Shown here piece after piece: positions 24,714 through 36,200 of a DNA stretch of 64,000 nt. The notes beneath the pieces were generated by a model. The model was given only the letters and a program-made list of their open reading frames with translations. It did no database searches and had not been told where the DNA came from. Numbering within the stretch: position 1 is the stretch's first letter; every line of letters begins with the position of its first letter. This stretch comes from Phaeosaccion multiseriatum (Eukaryota; Ochrophyta, other classes): positions 930,001 through 994,000 of the forward strand of contig OZ218950.1 in assembly GCA_965112735.1 (NCBI GenBank), in the 5' to 3' direction. A program made the translations under genes and the position numbers.

Positions 24714-25529
24714 GACTACAGCTGTTTTCTCCCTTCTGCGTGTCGCCCGCTTTCTCCCCCCCTTCCCTCTTATCAATCACAAGCTAGCGCGGGAATCAAC
24801 ACGCCCTGTGCATCGTGATCTGTGCCTGTGCGGATACAATTAAAATTAACGTGTGGCTGAAGTGAACGTGTTGGTGGAATGGAATCGCCATTTGGGGGCA
24901 AGCCGTGGTGCTTTCGGTCGGCGATCGCGATCGCTACATGTATCCCACTCTCTATCCCCCCACAGTAATTGTTCTTTTGGTATTTGTTCTCTTCCTCTGT
25001 CCCCCACAATATGATGTCCTGCTGCTGCCGCAATAACATTAAGGAATGACCCCTTCACCCCTTCACACCATTCTACTGTCTTGCGCCTCCTCCCTCGCAA
25101 GGTAATTCCTACTAAGTCAACCAAACCTACTAAAGTCAAAAAATTCTTGCCCTCCCTCGGCCAGATAAAGCCTCTACCGCTCCTATTCTATACAAATCCG
25201 CCATGGAAGAGCGCTTCATTCCGTGAGGGGCATTCCGTGGTAGTCCGGTCACCCGTCGGTCATTCACCACCAACCGAGCTTCCCCCGGTGCTGGCCGCTG
25301 CGAAACGGAGGGCGTGTTCGGGACAAGAGAGCGTGAGAGGACGAAGTGAATTTGGTGAGATCGGAAACGACGGGAGAGGGGGGGGGGGCGCCTGACGACT
25401 TGGTGTCACTTGGTGTCAGGTACTTGGTGTCAGGTACTTGGCGTCAGGTACTTGGTGTCAGGACTTGGTGTCAGGACTTGGTGTCAGATGCTTGGTGTCA
25501 GGACAGAGGGTGTCAGGACTCGACAAGAG
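24714..25529. other. Spacer between NMA111 paralogues
   Basis: This holds the 5' flank of copy 1 and the 3' flank of copy 2. No coding frame was recognised. The right half (about 25200-25400) is homologous to 16530-16760, followed by about eight units of ACTTGGTGTCAGG-type repeat at 25398-25518. Confidence 0.6.
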
Positions 25530-25870
25530 TCACTCACTCGTACCTGTGCCTGCTCTGGTAGGGGCCGCCTGGGCTGGGGTAGGACTGCAGGCGTGGTCGA
25601 TGCGCTGCCACTCCTGCCCCACCCTTCGCAGCTCCAGCGTCGGCCAATAGAAGTACTCCGTACGGAGAGAGAACATCTGCGCTCAGGCACACATACAGGC
25701 ACACACCACATCAGGATGGGGTAGGGGGACAGGTGATGGGGCTGAGGAGGGTACGTGGAGGAGAGAGGGTCCCCCTCAAGATACACCAACAGTGAGGTGT
25801 AAGGTATGAGAGAGGGAGACCAACTTGACTCTTATTCTAGTTTGTGGTATGCTATTTTGCACGTACAGTA

Positions 25871-25910
<40 letters not shown>

Positions 25911-26435
25911 CGTACGCACACATCCTCACCTTCGATTTTGTGTTCAAATCCAATGTCTTGAGACGCACTGCCTGGTGATCCGAGAGGGTTCGAATCACAT
26001 CGATCTAGAGGGGTACGGGGAGGAAGGAGAGAGAGGGAAGAGAGGACAGGGGAATAAATAGAGGGACGAGAGAGGGAGAGACTTTGAGCATTCATGCAAA
26101 TATGTTTGTAAAGTATCCCCTTTCCTCCACCCTCTCTCTCTCCCGAGCGGCGCATCGCTTTCTGCTCTTTAATCGAGCGACTGTCAAGCGCTTGACGTAT
26201 CGCTCGCCTTGAAGTCTTAGCCTTACCATGGCATCAAGCGTGGGAGTGGGCTTGTCGTTGACATGCGTAATCCAAATGGTCGCTCTCAGGCCGTACTTGT
26301 GGGAGGGTGACCCGAAGGACCTTCGCAAAGTACAGGCATATGGGTGGGGAGAGGCGAGTGGTTACAGAGAAGCAAAGTCCGGCCGAGCTACAATTGGAAC
26401 CCGCTTCCAGCCGGTGGAAGAGTGTCACCACCACC

Positions 26436-26469
<34 letters not shown>

Positions 26470-26511
26470 TCATCACCACCATCATCACCATCATCAATCA
26501 TCATCACCATC

Positions 26512-26588
<77 letters not shown>

Positions 26589-26663
26589 CATCAATCATCA
26601 TCATCACCATCATCATCATCACCATCATCATCATCCGCTTACCATCGAGAGACATAAACACCG

Positions 26664-26695
<32 letters not shown>

Positions 26696-29347
26696 CTGCT
26701 CGCCCCCCTGGGCCCCACCGTGTGTGCTCAGAGTGCCCCCTCCCTGCCCAGCCGTTGTGGAGGTGCCGGGTAGATAGCCCCGCCACGCCACGGCTAAGTG
26801 CGGCTCCTGGAGAAACAGGCCGCACCACATGAGCAAGCGCCGACTACCCACGGTTCTCAGCACGTCCGGCTGGACCTTCATGAGTTGAGGCGTATGGGTG
26901 GAGCAGAAGGAGTGTTGGAAGCGGTGAAGGAGGACGAGGGGGAGGGAGGAGGAGAAGGAAGGAGATTAGAGGCATATGAGGAGAGATGGGTTCCCAACAC
27001 CCGAAGGGTTTAGGTAACTGCCTCGATCCCTCTGCCTCTATACCTGCAGCGTGAGTTCCTGCTGCTTCCTCAGCACCGTCATGGCCACCGTACCGCCCTC
27101 CCCCCCGTGCGCTGCCATCGCCTTCTCCACCCCGCGCTCCACGTCCTTGCATAGGGTCACGGGTTGCCCATCCACGGCGAGCACGACGTCGCCAGTCTCC
27201 AAGCTCTTGGCCGTGTTGGACTTGGCCAAGCAGCGCCTCACCATGAGCACCTGAAGTGCACATCGGGAGGAGGTTAGAGGCGTATGGGTGAGGGGGAGAG
27301 AGACGTGGAGAGAGGGAGAGAAGCCAATGGGGCAGGGAATGGTACGGTGGGAGACTAAACGCTCCAGCAGAGGAGTGACGCTAGAGACGAGCAGTAAGCA
27401 TACCGCCTGGAACAACCAATGAGGTGAACAACAGGAATCTGAAAGGACTCACCAGCTGGCCGCCCCCGTTGCTCTCCCTGCACTTGACCTTCATCTTGTG
27501 TGCCCACTCCGCACTCAGGCCCATCCCTGCGCACACTTTCCCGAGCGCCACAGTCATCTGAAGGGGGAGTAGGGTAGGGTTGGGTAAGGGGAGGAGAAGG
27601 AGTGTCCAGAGGTTGGGCCAAAGTTTTGAGACAGGCGCGTCTTCGTTTCTGTTTCTCTCTCTCTCTCTCTCTCTCCCTCTCTCTGTTGTCTTTCTCTGGT
27701 ATCGTTCTCCCCTCTCACCAGCTGTGTAGCGCAATAGGTGACGAGCGCCAGCCCCTCCTCCGGCACTTGTCCTGCCTTGGCGCTTCCTCCTCCTTCTGAA
27801 TCACCAACGGCCATAGCTTGCACTTTCAAGGCGTCAAGCTCCTGCCTCAGCCGTGCCAGCACACGCCCCACAATCACCGCGGGCAAGCCTCTGTGCACCT
27901 GCCGCCGCTGCCCCGCGTCCGTATAAGCGAAAGAGAGCCACAGGGCCGCCACCTTGGGCATTTGGGGCGTGTCTCGCGCCTGAAGGTAAAAAGGAAGGAA
28001 GGAAGGAAAGGGACAAAGGAGAGAGGGATTGAGAGAGGCAGGGAGGTAGGGAGGGAGGGAGGGAGGAAGGGAGGGAGGAAGGAACGAAGGAGCGAAGGAG
28101 GTAGGGAGGGAGCGAGAGAGAGGCAGGGAAGTAGAGAGGCAAGGAAGGAAGGAAGGAAGGAAGGAAGGAAGGAGGGAGGGAGGAAGGGAGGGAAGCAAGG
28201 AAGGAAGGAAGGAAGGAAGGAAGGAGGGATGGAGGGATGGAGCGAGAGAGGCAGGGAAGTGGGAGAGGCAAGGAGGGGGTGCGTGGGTAGGAGAAAGGGG
28301 GGGGGAGAGAAATGGAGCAACAGAGAGAAAGCCGTTCGCCTACTACACGGCAGCACGCCAGCACACCACTCTATAGCCGCATCACGTAGCTCAGTGTACC
28401 TGTCGTAGACAGAGCCTGCCACGCGCGCACCCACCCACACACTCACTACTCCCACACTCACCTTGTCTGACGGCGCGTCTTGCCGTCGCCTCTTCTTGGC
28501 TGGTCCCGCCCTTCCACTCCCCGTCTTGTCCCCTTCCCCTCCTCCTCCTCCTCCTCCTCCTCCTCCTCCTCCTCCTCCTCCTCCTCCACCTTCTCCTCCT
28601 CCTCCTCCTCCTCTTCCTCCTCCTCCTTCTCCTCCCCCTCCTCCTCCTCCTCCTCCTCCTACCCTCGCATCATCATCCTTGAGCATAAAGACACCTCCGA
28701 TGCAAGAAGCCACACGGTCGAAATGCAGCGTCTACACGGGTCATGGAGTGGAAAGAGCAAGGCAGACGCATACGAGGGGGGGCGGATTGGTGACGAATGA
28801 CGTAAGTCGCACTCGAGTAGCAGTCAGCCGTCTGTCCGCCTGGCTGGTTCTCACCTCAACCCAAGCTTTAGTCATCGATCTATCCCATAAAAAGAGTAAT
28901 GACATACTAAAAGCCATTGACACATCCTAAAAGTCATTGATCCACCCCCCAGCTCCAATCCTCCTCCTCCGCCTCCCTCAGGCACTCACCTCAACGTTGA
29001 AGGCCGTGTACTGGGGGGGGGCAGAGTCCTTTAGCCGTAGGCGCTCTACCTTTGTCACCAGAGGGCGCTGGTACACCTCAGTCTGGTAGGACGGGAGGGG
29101 AGGGGTGGCAGCAGATGGGAGGGGCAGGAAGAACATACGAGCGAAAAAAGAGGCTGTGAAGGACCCGGTCCATTCCTTCGCTCTCCTTCCCTCTCGTCTG
29201 CCGTGGCCTCTGTCACTCCTCCCCTCGCCCCTTTCTCCCCCTCCCTCACCATGGCAACGCTCAGCCCTAGAAAGTCGAGCTGCAGCCCCACGGGCAAGTC
29301 GTCGTGCTCAAGCAGAGAGGCCTCCCGCACATCCGCAGACGAGGCCC

Positions 29348-29403
<56 letters not shown>

Positions 29404-30614
29404 ATCGCACGGACGGGCACGTGTGGCGCGGTACGAAGAAGCCCACAGGGGTGTGGGTGAGGGGTCAGTATGGTCACTCACTCACTCCCCCACCCACTCA
29501 CTCATTCACTCACTCACTCACTTACACACTCACTCACTCACTCACTCACTCACTCACTCACTCACTCACTCACTCACTCACTCACTCAACTCACACACTT
29601 ACTCCCTCCTTCCCTCCCTCTCTCCTTCCTCCTCCTTCCTTTCTCCCCTCCCTCCGTCCCCCACTCACGAGTCAGGATCGTACTGAAGGATGCAAAAGTT
29701 GTGCACTGGGTGGAAGTACAGCGGCTTGGCAGGCACCTCCAGCACCCCGTTGAAGGTGATGCGAGCGTCGCCCAAGGCGATAGGTACGGTGTTTCGATCC
29801 ACCACCACCAGGCCACGTTGGGTGTCCACGACGATACCCAACCCTTCATAGCTGGGGCACGCAATGCCGTCCATCATGTAAGGGATGTCGAAAGTAACCG
29901 TCACCATGCACTCGCGGATGCGAAGGCTCTCCGCCTTATCAGCAGCTCGCACTGCTCGTGCCGCTCTCTTCCCCTCGCCCTCGTCCTTGTCTTCGCCTTC
30001 CTCCTGCTCCTGCTCCTCCTCCTCCCCCCCTTCTTCGGCATCGCTGTCACCATCAGTGGTCTTTCCCCGTACGACAGCAGCAGCGACTTCCCCTTCATCA
30101 ACGTCCATGTTCGCGGTTTGACCGACCTTGGTCGCTGCCTCCCGCGTACCTCTTTCCTTCTCCTCACCGCCATCCTCGCCACCTCCCTTGGGAGCACCCG
30201 CAGCAGTTGGTGATACAGGAGAAGACGAAGGCGGCAGCGGGCTGGGGGTGGGGTGCCACAGCCCGGTGGCATCATTCAACACGCGACGCTGCATCGGAAA
30301 CCACCGCCTGTCCACCGTAATAACAGCAGTCCTCGTTCTGTTGAGCAGGAGGGGGGGGGGCAGAGAGGGAGAGCAATGGGCCCGTACGACGGGGGTTTGG
30401 GGCATTGATGAAAATCAAGATTGGTCCAAAGAGGGAGGAGGGAGGGGGGATTTGAGGAAGTCAGCGGCCACAAGGACGGGTAGGTACGTAGGCAAGCAGG
30501 CAGGCTAGAAAGGCGGACAGACAGGCAGGCAGGCAAGAAAGGCATACAGACAGACAGACAGGCAGGCAGGCAGGCAGGCAGGCAGACAGGCAGGCAGGCC
30601 GGCAGGCAGGCAAG

Positions 30615-30651
<37 letters not shown>

Positions 30652-30838
30652 CAGACAGACAGACAGGCAGGCAGGCAGGCAGGCAGGCAGACAGGCAAGC
30701 AGGCGGACAGGCGGCAGGTAGACAGGCCAGCAGGCAGGCAGGCAGGTAGACAGGCAGGTAGGCACGCAAACACACAGGCAGGCAGGCCAGCAGACAGGCA
30801 GGCAGGCAGGCCGGCAGGCAGACAGACAGACAGACATG

Positions 30839-30878
<40 letters not shown>

Positions 30879-30908
30879 CGAGGAGGAAGACAGACAGGCA
30901 AGTAGGCA

Positions 30909-30942
<34 letters not shown>

Positions 30943-33439
30943 CAAGAAAGACAGACAGGCAGGCAGGCAAGAAAGGCAGACAGACAGGCAGGCAGGCAGG
31001 CAGGTAGGCAGGCAAGCAGGCAGGCAGACAGGCAGGTAGACAGACAGACAGACAGCTCGTACGAGCTGTGTGTACCTGTGTCGGTCGGCGAGGGCCACGT
31101 AGAGCAGCGACAGACGCGTGCCATCGGGGTGCTTGACGAGGGCCCTCTCGAAAGAGTCCAGGTCGGGGGTGGGGTCCTTGCCCAGCGAGGTGATGAGGCT
31201 GACACAGGCATATGGGTGGGAGGAGGGAGACGGGGGTGCGTGAGCAGGGCTCCGTCATGGGACGAAAGGGAGGGGCCTTTTACCGGAAAAGGGCCAGACA
31301 ATTCTGTCGTTCCCCTCTTCACCTCCAGCACTTCCTCCCCTCACGTGCCCTCTCCACTCTTTCCCCTCCCCTCCCCTCCCCTTCCCTCTGCCCTCCCCCC
31401 TCACCAGTGGCTGGTGACACCCGCTCTGGCCAGCATGTACCCTGACTGAGCCATGAACACGCCCCCCACGGGGAGATTGTAGTTCCTGGCCTGCTGATAG
31501 GACAGAGGATGCACAATGCCAGCGCTCACCTGAGAGGCGTACATGGGGAGAAAGGATACACATGTACACAGGGGAGAGAGAGCAGACAGACAGAGAGAGG
31601 AGAAAGAGATACACACAGATACAGAGAGGGAGAGAGAGAGCGTGGGGAATACCAATGCGTCACGTGATGAGGAGGGATGGGGGAGAGAGAGCTATGGCGC
31701 GCACGTCAGTTCGGGATGGTTGGGGTAGAGCGGAGAGGGAGCATTGAAACGTTTGCTCTTCTGCCGGTGTGGCTTCCTGGCTCGCGCACGCACACACGTA
31801 CTCGCACTCTTACGCACCTCCAAGAAGCAGCTGGGTGTGATGGAGTGCAGGCACTTGACGGTCATCGTCTTCGTCGCCGTCGTTCCCCCTCTTTGGACCT
31901 GCAGATGCATGGGCACAAGCACACACATACGAAGGGACGAAGGCATAAACGGACGGAAGGTCCAGAAGTCAGTGTCGTCTTCCCACAATCCCACATTATT
32001 GACTGACTGAATGTGTGACGTCAGTCTGCCTGCCCCTGACTGACCGACCTACCCACCTGCAGCTGAATCTCTTTGCCGACGTTGTCATCGAATGTCTCTC
32101 CAAGCGGCAGAAAGGCCGTCACCACGCTCTCACCGACGCGAAGAACCACATCCCCAGGCTCAAGCACGCCGTCGCCAGGCCCCCCTGTGCACACACGTGA
32201 GCATCGCACAATGAGGTGAGCATGTGGATAGAGTGCTGTGTGCGAAGGACGACTGTCTGTGACTGTCTGTAACTGTCTGTAACAGTCTGTAAGTGCGGGG
32301 CTTGTTTAGGGCTGGGCCCATCAGTCTCCTTGCACCTTGCAAGATGGGTGGGTTCTCACTCCCCTCTCTCTACTCGGCCGTAGGGGCGAGCAATGCCTGA
32401 GCACTGCCTGAGCCCCACCTCACCTGGGACCACTTGGTCGACGATGAGCATGCCTGTCTCCGAGGGGAGAAGAGAGCGGACCTCCGCCTCGATGGTGGGG
32501 GGCAAGCCCAACCGCCGCACCTGCTCCATGGATGTAGTGCATACAGAGAGACGCAGAGAAAATGAGATGCGGAGAGAGACGGCGACACATTTAGAGAAAG
32601 AGAGAAGGAGGGAGAGGGAAATGGCATGGTGGGAAGGAGGATGCGAAGGTGGTTAAAGGCAAGAATCGCAAGGGTAGGAGAAACAAGTCTCACCTCGTCA
32701 AAGGCTGCGTGCTTGAACACCGTCATGAGTGTCCCCCGCGGCACAGGGACGCCCCTCTGCAGCAGACTCAGCGCTCGCTTCACCCGATGCAGGGGCAGGA
32801 AGAAGCTCGAAGCCCCTTTCTTGGAGGCACCGCAGTTGAGAGCCACCGCCACCCCGTCGATGCTGAGGATGGGGCTTCCACTGCTGCCTCCGCTGCTGCT
32901 GCTGGCCGCGGCAATATAGAAGGTGTTGAAGTCGTTGTAGGACGTGGCACTATAATGAGGGGCGTCCCTGTCCACTCGCGCCAAGATCCCAGGGAGGATA
33001 CTTTGTTTCAAAAGTTGTGTAGTGAGAGCAGAAGCAGCACCAGCAGGGGGGGGGGGCGGGAGGGAGGGAGAGAGGAAGCAAGCAAGCAAGAAAGCATGAG
33101 AGCAGCACCACCACGGTATGCCTTTACGTGGCGCTGTCTGGGTTGTGTGTACGCGTACCTGAGCTTCTCCCCATTGTCGTTGCCGACAACGCGGATGTCC
33201 AGGCCTACCTTGGCCCCCTCGGGATCGAGCTCAATCTCCTCCACTGCCATGAACCGCACCGCCTGTACAGGTATATTGGGGGGGGGGGAGGATGGCAGTG
33301 GACGGGAGGGAGGCAGGGAGGTAGGAAGGGAGGAGGAGTGGTCAGCAAAGGTGGGGCTTGCACCAGACACGTGACACGGCAAGAGTACGAGAGGGTGTCT
33401 GTTCATTGGAGAGAGAGAAATGAGGATGTGCTGAATGTG

Positions 33440-33470
<31 letters not shown>

Positions 33471-34203
33471 TTTCCTCTCTGCTCTGCTGGCCTACCTTGG
33501 GGTCGAACTGATAGAAACCGAAGTCGTGCACGGGGTCCCTGTAAATGGCCTTAAGGTCCACCTCCTCCTTGTTCTTGAAGATGGCATCCGACATGACCGG
33601 CCCTGTGGTGCGAGTGGACGGAGGAGGGAAGACGGTCGATGGAGGAAGAGATTGGGGGAGAGGCAATGAAAAAATACACGTATAAAGCCAAGGGAGCGTG
33701 GGAAGCGGGAGAGGGCGAGAAAGAGAGAAGGAGGGGGGGAGGGAGAGCTGGGGGCGGGTGGGGACGGAAACAAAAAAATGATAGTTCAGGCCTTGAAGCG
33801 GGCGGAGGGGGAGGGAATTGAGCATCGTACCTGGAGTAACGACGTGCCTATTCGTCAGCACAATACCCCTCTTCTTGTCCACGATGAAGCCCGTGGCATA
33901 GCTGTACGACGCCCCGTTCCCGTCAAAGGCTCGCACAGAGCACACGCGAATGACCAAAATGGAGGGGATGGTCTTCTCGAGACATTGGCGCCACCTCAGA
34001 GCGTTGGTGCCGTCCCCCAAACCCTCAGTGATGACGCTACCTAGTACCACCTCTTGTGCTGCAGTGCTCGCGACAGGAAGGGGTGCCGCTTCTTCTGTTC
34101 CGGAGGGATCCATTGACCCCCCCTGCCGAAATTCCTCCTGCATCACGGCTACCCTCTCTGGAGCTCCCTCGACAGCTTTTGCTTCTCTCGGTTTGCCCTC
34201 CAT
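25530..34203 (-). CDS. NMA111-like HtrA serine protease, copy 2
   Basis: Intact paralogue of the neighbouring gene. Twenty exons join in frame to 1,231 residues: 33831-34203, 33496-33602, 33159-33262, 32694-33000, 32424-32520, 32057-32184, 31818-31898, 31405-31529, 31076-31198, 29669-30337, 29250-29346, 28990-29082, 28462-28731, 27719-27979, 27453-27557, 27044-27250, 26643-26875, 26227-26320, 25930-26004, 25530-25676. Triad motifs are [15 protein letters not shown] and [12 protein letters not shown] motifs include [18 protein letters not shown] and [15 protein letters not shown]. The C-terminal half shows the second, degenerate protease-PDZ module typical of Nma111, ending with [11 protein letters not shown]. 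Exon 13 encodes a long poly-Gly run. Exon sizes match copy 1 at nearly every exon. Met 34203 is the first in-frame ATG. Confidence 0.9.
26430..26636. repeat. (CAT)n/(CAC)n microsatellite
   Basis: About 200 bp of CAT and CAC trinucleotides in the intron between exons 17 and 18 of NMA111 copy 2. The same intron in copy 1 has a shorter CAT run and a CTC run at 17741-17872. Confidence 0.95.
27985..28260. repeat. GGAA/GGGA purine-rich repeat tract
   Basis: Interrupted GGAA, GGGA and GGAG units fill the intron between exons 13 and 14 of NMA111 copy 2 (coding strand pyrimidine-rich, CCTT/CCCT). The copy 1 counterpart at about 19080-19175 is mainly GGGA. Confidence 0.85.
30490..31065. repeat. Long (CAGG)n tract
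   Basis: About 575 bp made almost wholly of CAGG/CAGA tetranucleotides in the intron between exons 9 and 10 of NMA111 copy 2. Copy 1 has only a short version near 21015-21112. Long open frames of Cys/Leu/Pro or Arg/Gln/Ala through it are artefacts of the repeat. Confidence 0.95.
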
Positions 34204-35140
34204 CCTACTTCTAACCTTGCTATCTGCCCACGGCACGTCTTTAAGCCTGGGCTGCTCTGCCTGTCTACGAGCGCTGTGTGGCGCCAACAGTTCTTGAGGA
34301 ACTTGTTCGGACACTCGCGCTAAAGTTCCTAAAAAAAAAAAGGATCTTCCGTGCCGCTGAGTTTACGAGAGGTTCATGTGTAGTCAGGGACCTTATAGAG
34401 AGGACGTCGAGGACTGCTTACTGCTATCCAACCAACCGTTGGAGGAAGAACCCACGCCGCTGTTCGTGTCAAAAAAAATATCCAGGTCGGTCGTCGCCAG
34501 CCTGCTGAAACTGCCCGTACCCCATAGATCACAGTGGCAGGGCGCGTCATCCTCATGTTTGCGTCATTCGGCGGCGATTGGCCGTAGCGCTCCAGCGGGC
34601 CCGACACGAACGATCGATTCGACACAGGATCCTGGCTGGTATCAACTTTGTGCCGATGGGGAGAACTGACGAGTCGGAGGAATACCTCAGTACCTGTTTC
34701 CGAGTGGTGGAAAGCTAGAAACCCGTCTGGGGGCGAAGCTACTGGCTGGGCAAGGCATGCCGATGAGCAGCCGAGCGGCGGTGGAGCATGCTCCATGCGT
34801 GGCTGTCTCTTCTCTCGACTTTTGCCATGTGAAGCCTTCATGAGCTCTCCTCTTTACAGCTGTCGTGTCGCCGTCGCCGGCGGTAAGCTGAATCCGGCCA
34901 TTTGGCCGGCCATACGTTGAAATCGGACAGGCCGACGCCGGCCATGCCGCCATAAGCATGTTTTATCCTGTCCAGGGTCGAATCTCTGATGAAAATGACA
35001 TGGTTCATTTCAAAGTTAATGAGCTCAAAGCCAGCTCCGGAGAACTGGGGCCGGCTGCTCTGCTGTTCTATTTGTGGTCCTTCAGGCGCCAGAGAGAGAG
35101 AGAGAGGCTCAAACACATGAGCACGCACACCTAACGACGG
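34204..35140. other. Intergenic between NMA111 copy 2 and choline kinase
   Basis: No gene recognised. It is more AT-balanced and less repetitive than most of the window, with an A11 run at 34331-34341. Open frames of about 100 codons on both strands show no domain and no intron pattern. It includes the 5' flank of NMA111 copy 2 and the 3' flank of the choline kinase gene. Confidence 0.55.
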
Positions 35141-36160
35141 TTACACGTCGTCGGCCACGGTTACATCGGACAAGTCCTTCCCAAAGAAGAGCTTCTTGTG
35201 AAGACGGTAGCCAGCCATCCGCATGTCAGCGTAGGCCAGGAAGTCAAAGTCGATGAGGGAGTGTCGCGCCTGAAGAGAGAGGGGGGCAGAGGGGGGCGAG
35301 AGAGACAGAGAGCATGACTTCAACGAGCATCGATTGATAACAATGGCGCATGATGATATCGACGTCAATGAGGCCATGAGCAACGAGGGAGGGCGTTGGT
35401 ACCACATCCCAGGCTCAGGGGTAGGGGCATCTTCTGTTCCATGGCCCTCTTTGCCACGCACCCCCCTCCCCACCTGTCTCTCGGCCTTCCCACCCTGCCT
35501 GCCACCCTGCGCTGCCCCTCTGCCCCTGCTAGCCCCGTCCCTCCCTCCCTCCCTCCCTCCCTCCCTTACCTGAACGACAGCCCACACTGCCCAGAAGATG
35601 TGACTGAGGACGGCCCACTGATTCACACCCGTTCGCAACTCCTCCAAGAGCTCTGCTCGGCGCCTATCGTTGTCACCGTCGCTGCCATTGTCATTGCCAT
35701 TGCTCGTTGAGGAGAGCATCTGCGGGCAGGCGGTATTGAGGTAGGCCTCAATGAAGCGGGTCTGCACTTCTTTGCTCGGGTACCCCTTCTCATAGTCACC
35801 GTCGAAGCCCGCGTGCTTTTTAACAGGAAGGAAGGAAGGAAGGAAGGTAGAGAGAATGAATGCATGCACCAATGAAAGACAGAAAGGGCAACGAAAGTGA
35901 CGAAGAGCGTGGCGGGGAAACGTGGAGGAGAGAACGGGGAGAAACCCTTGTGTACATACTTCGCAAAAATGGTTCCCGAAGTCGAAGCCGCGGTTGTTGT
36001 AGCCTGAGTACTCTGTCAGCACAAGAGTGGAGGAGGAAGAGAGGAAGGCGGTGGTGAGTACGTGCGTCAGTGAGAGCGACTCCTTTTGCATTCCACTCAC
36101 TCGAGACGGGACATCAGCATCGCAGTCTTTGGGGCAGAAATACATTTTTCTTCTCCATTC

Positions 36161-36200
<40 letters not shown>

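Noticed and set aside
24714-24776. NMA111 copy 1 start at 24776
   Set aside because: The codon there is TTG; the first ATG in frame is at 24713. The same reasoning moved copy 2 from 34314 to 34203.
26234-26718. His- or Asp-rich proteins
   Set aside because: These are six-frame readings of the CAT/CAC microsatellite in an intron of NMA111 copy 2.
30276-31331. Long Cys/Leu/Pro-rich open frames
   Set aside because: They are translations of the CAGG repeat in an intron; frames stay open because the repeat lacks stop codons.
34374-34841. 155-codon minus-strand frame as a gene
   Set aside because: No domain or splice structure was seen and an overlapping plus-strand frame of similar size exists; evidence is too weak either way.
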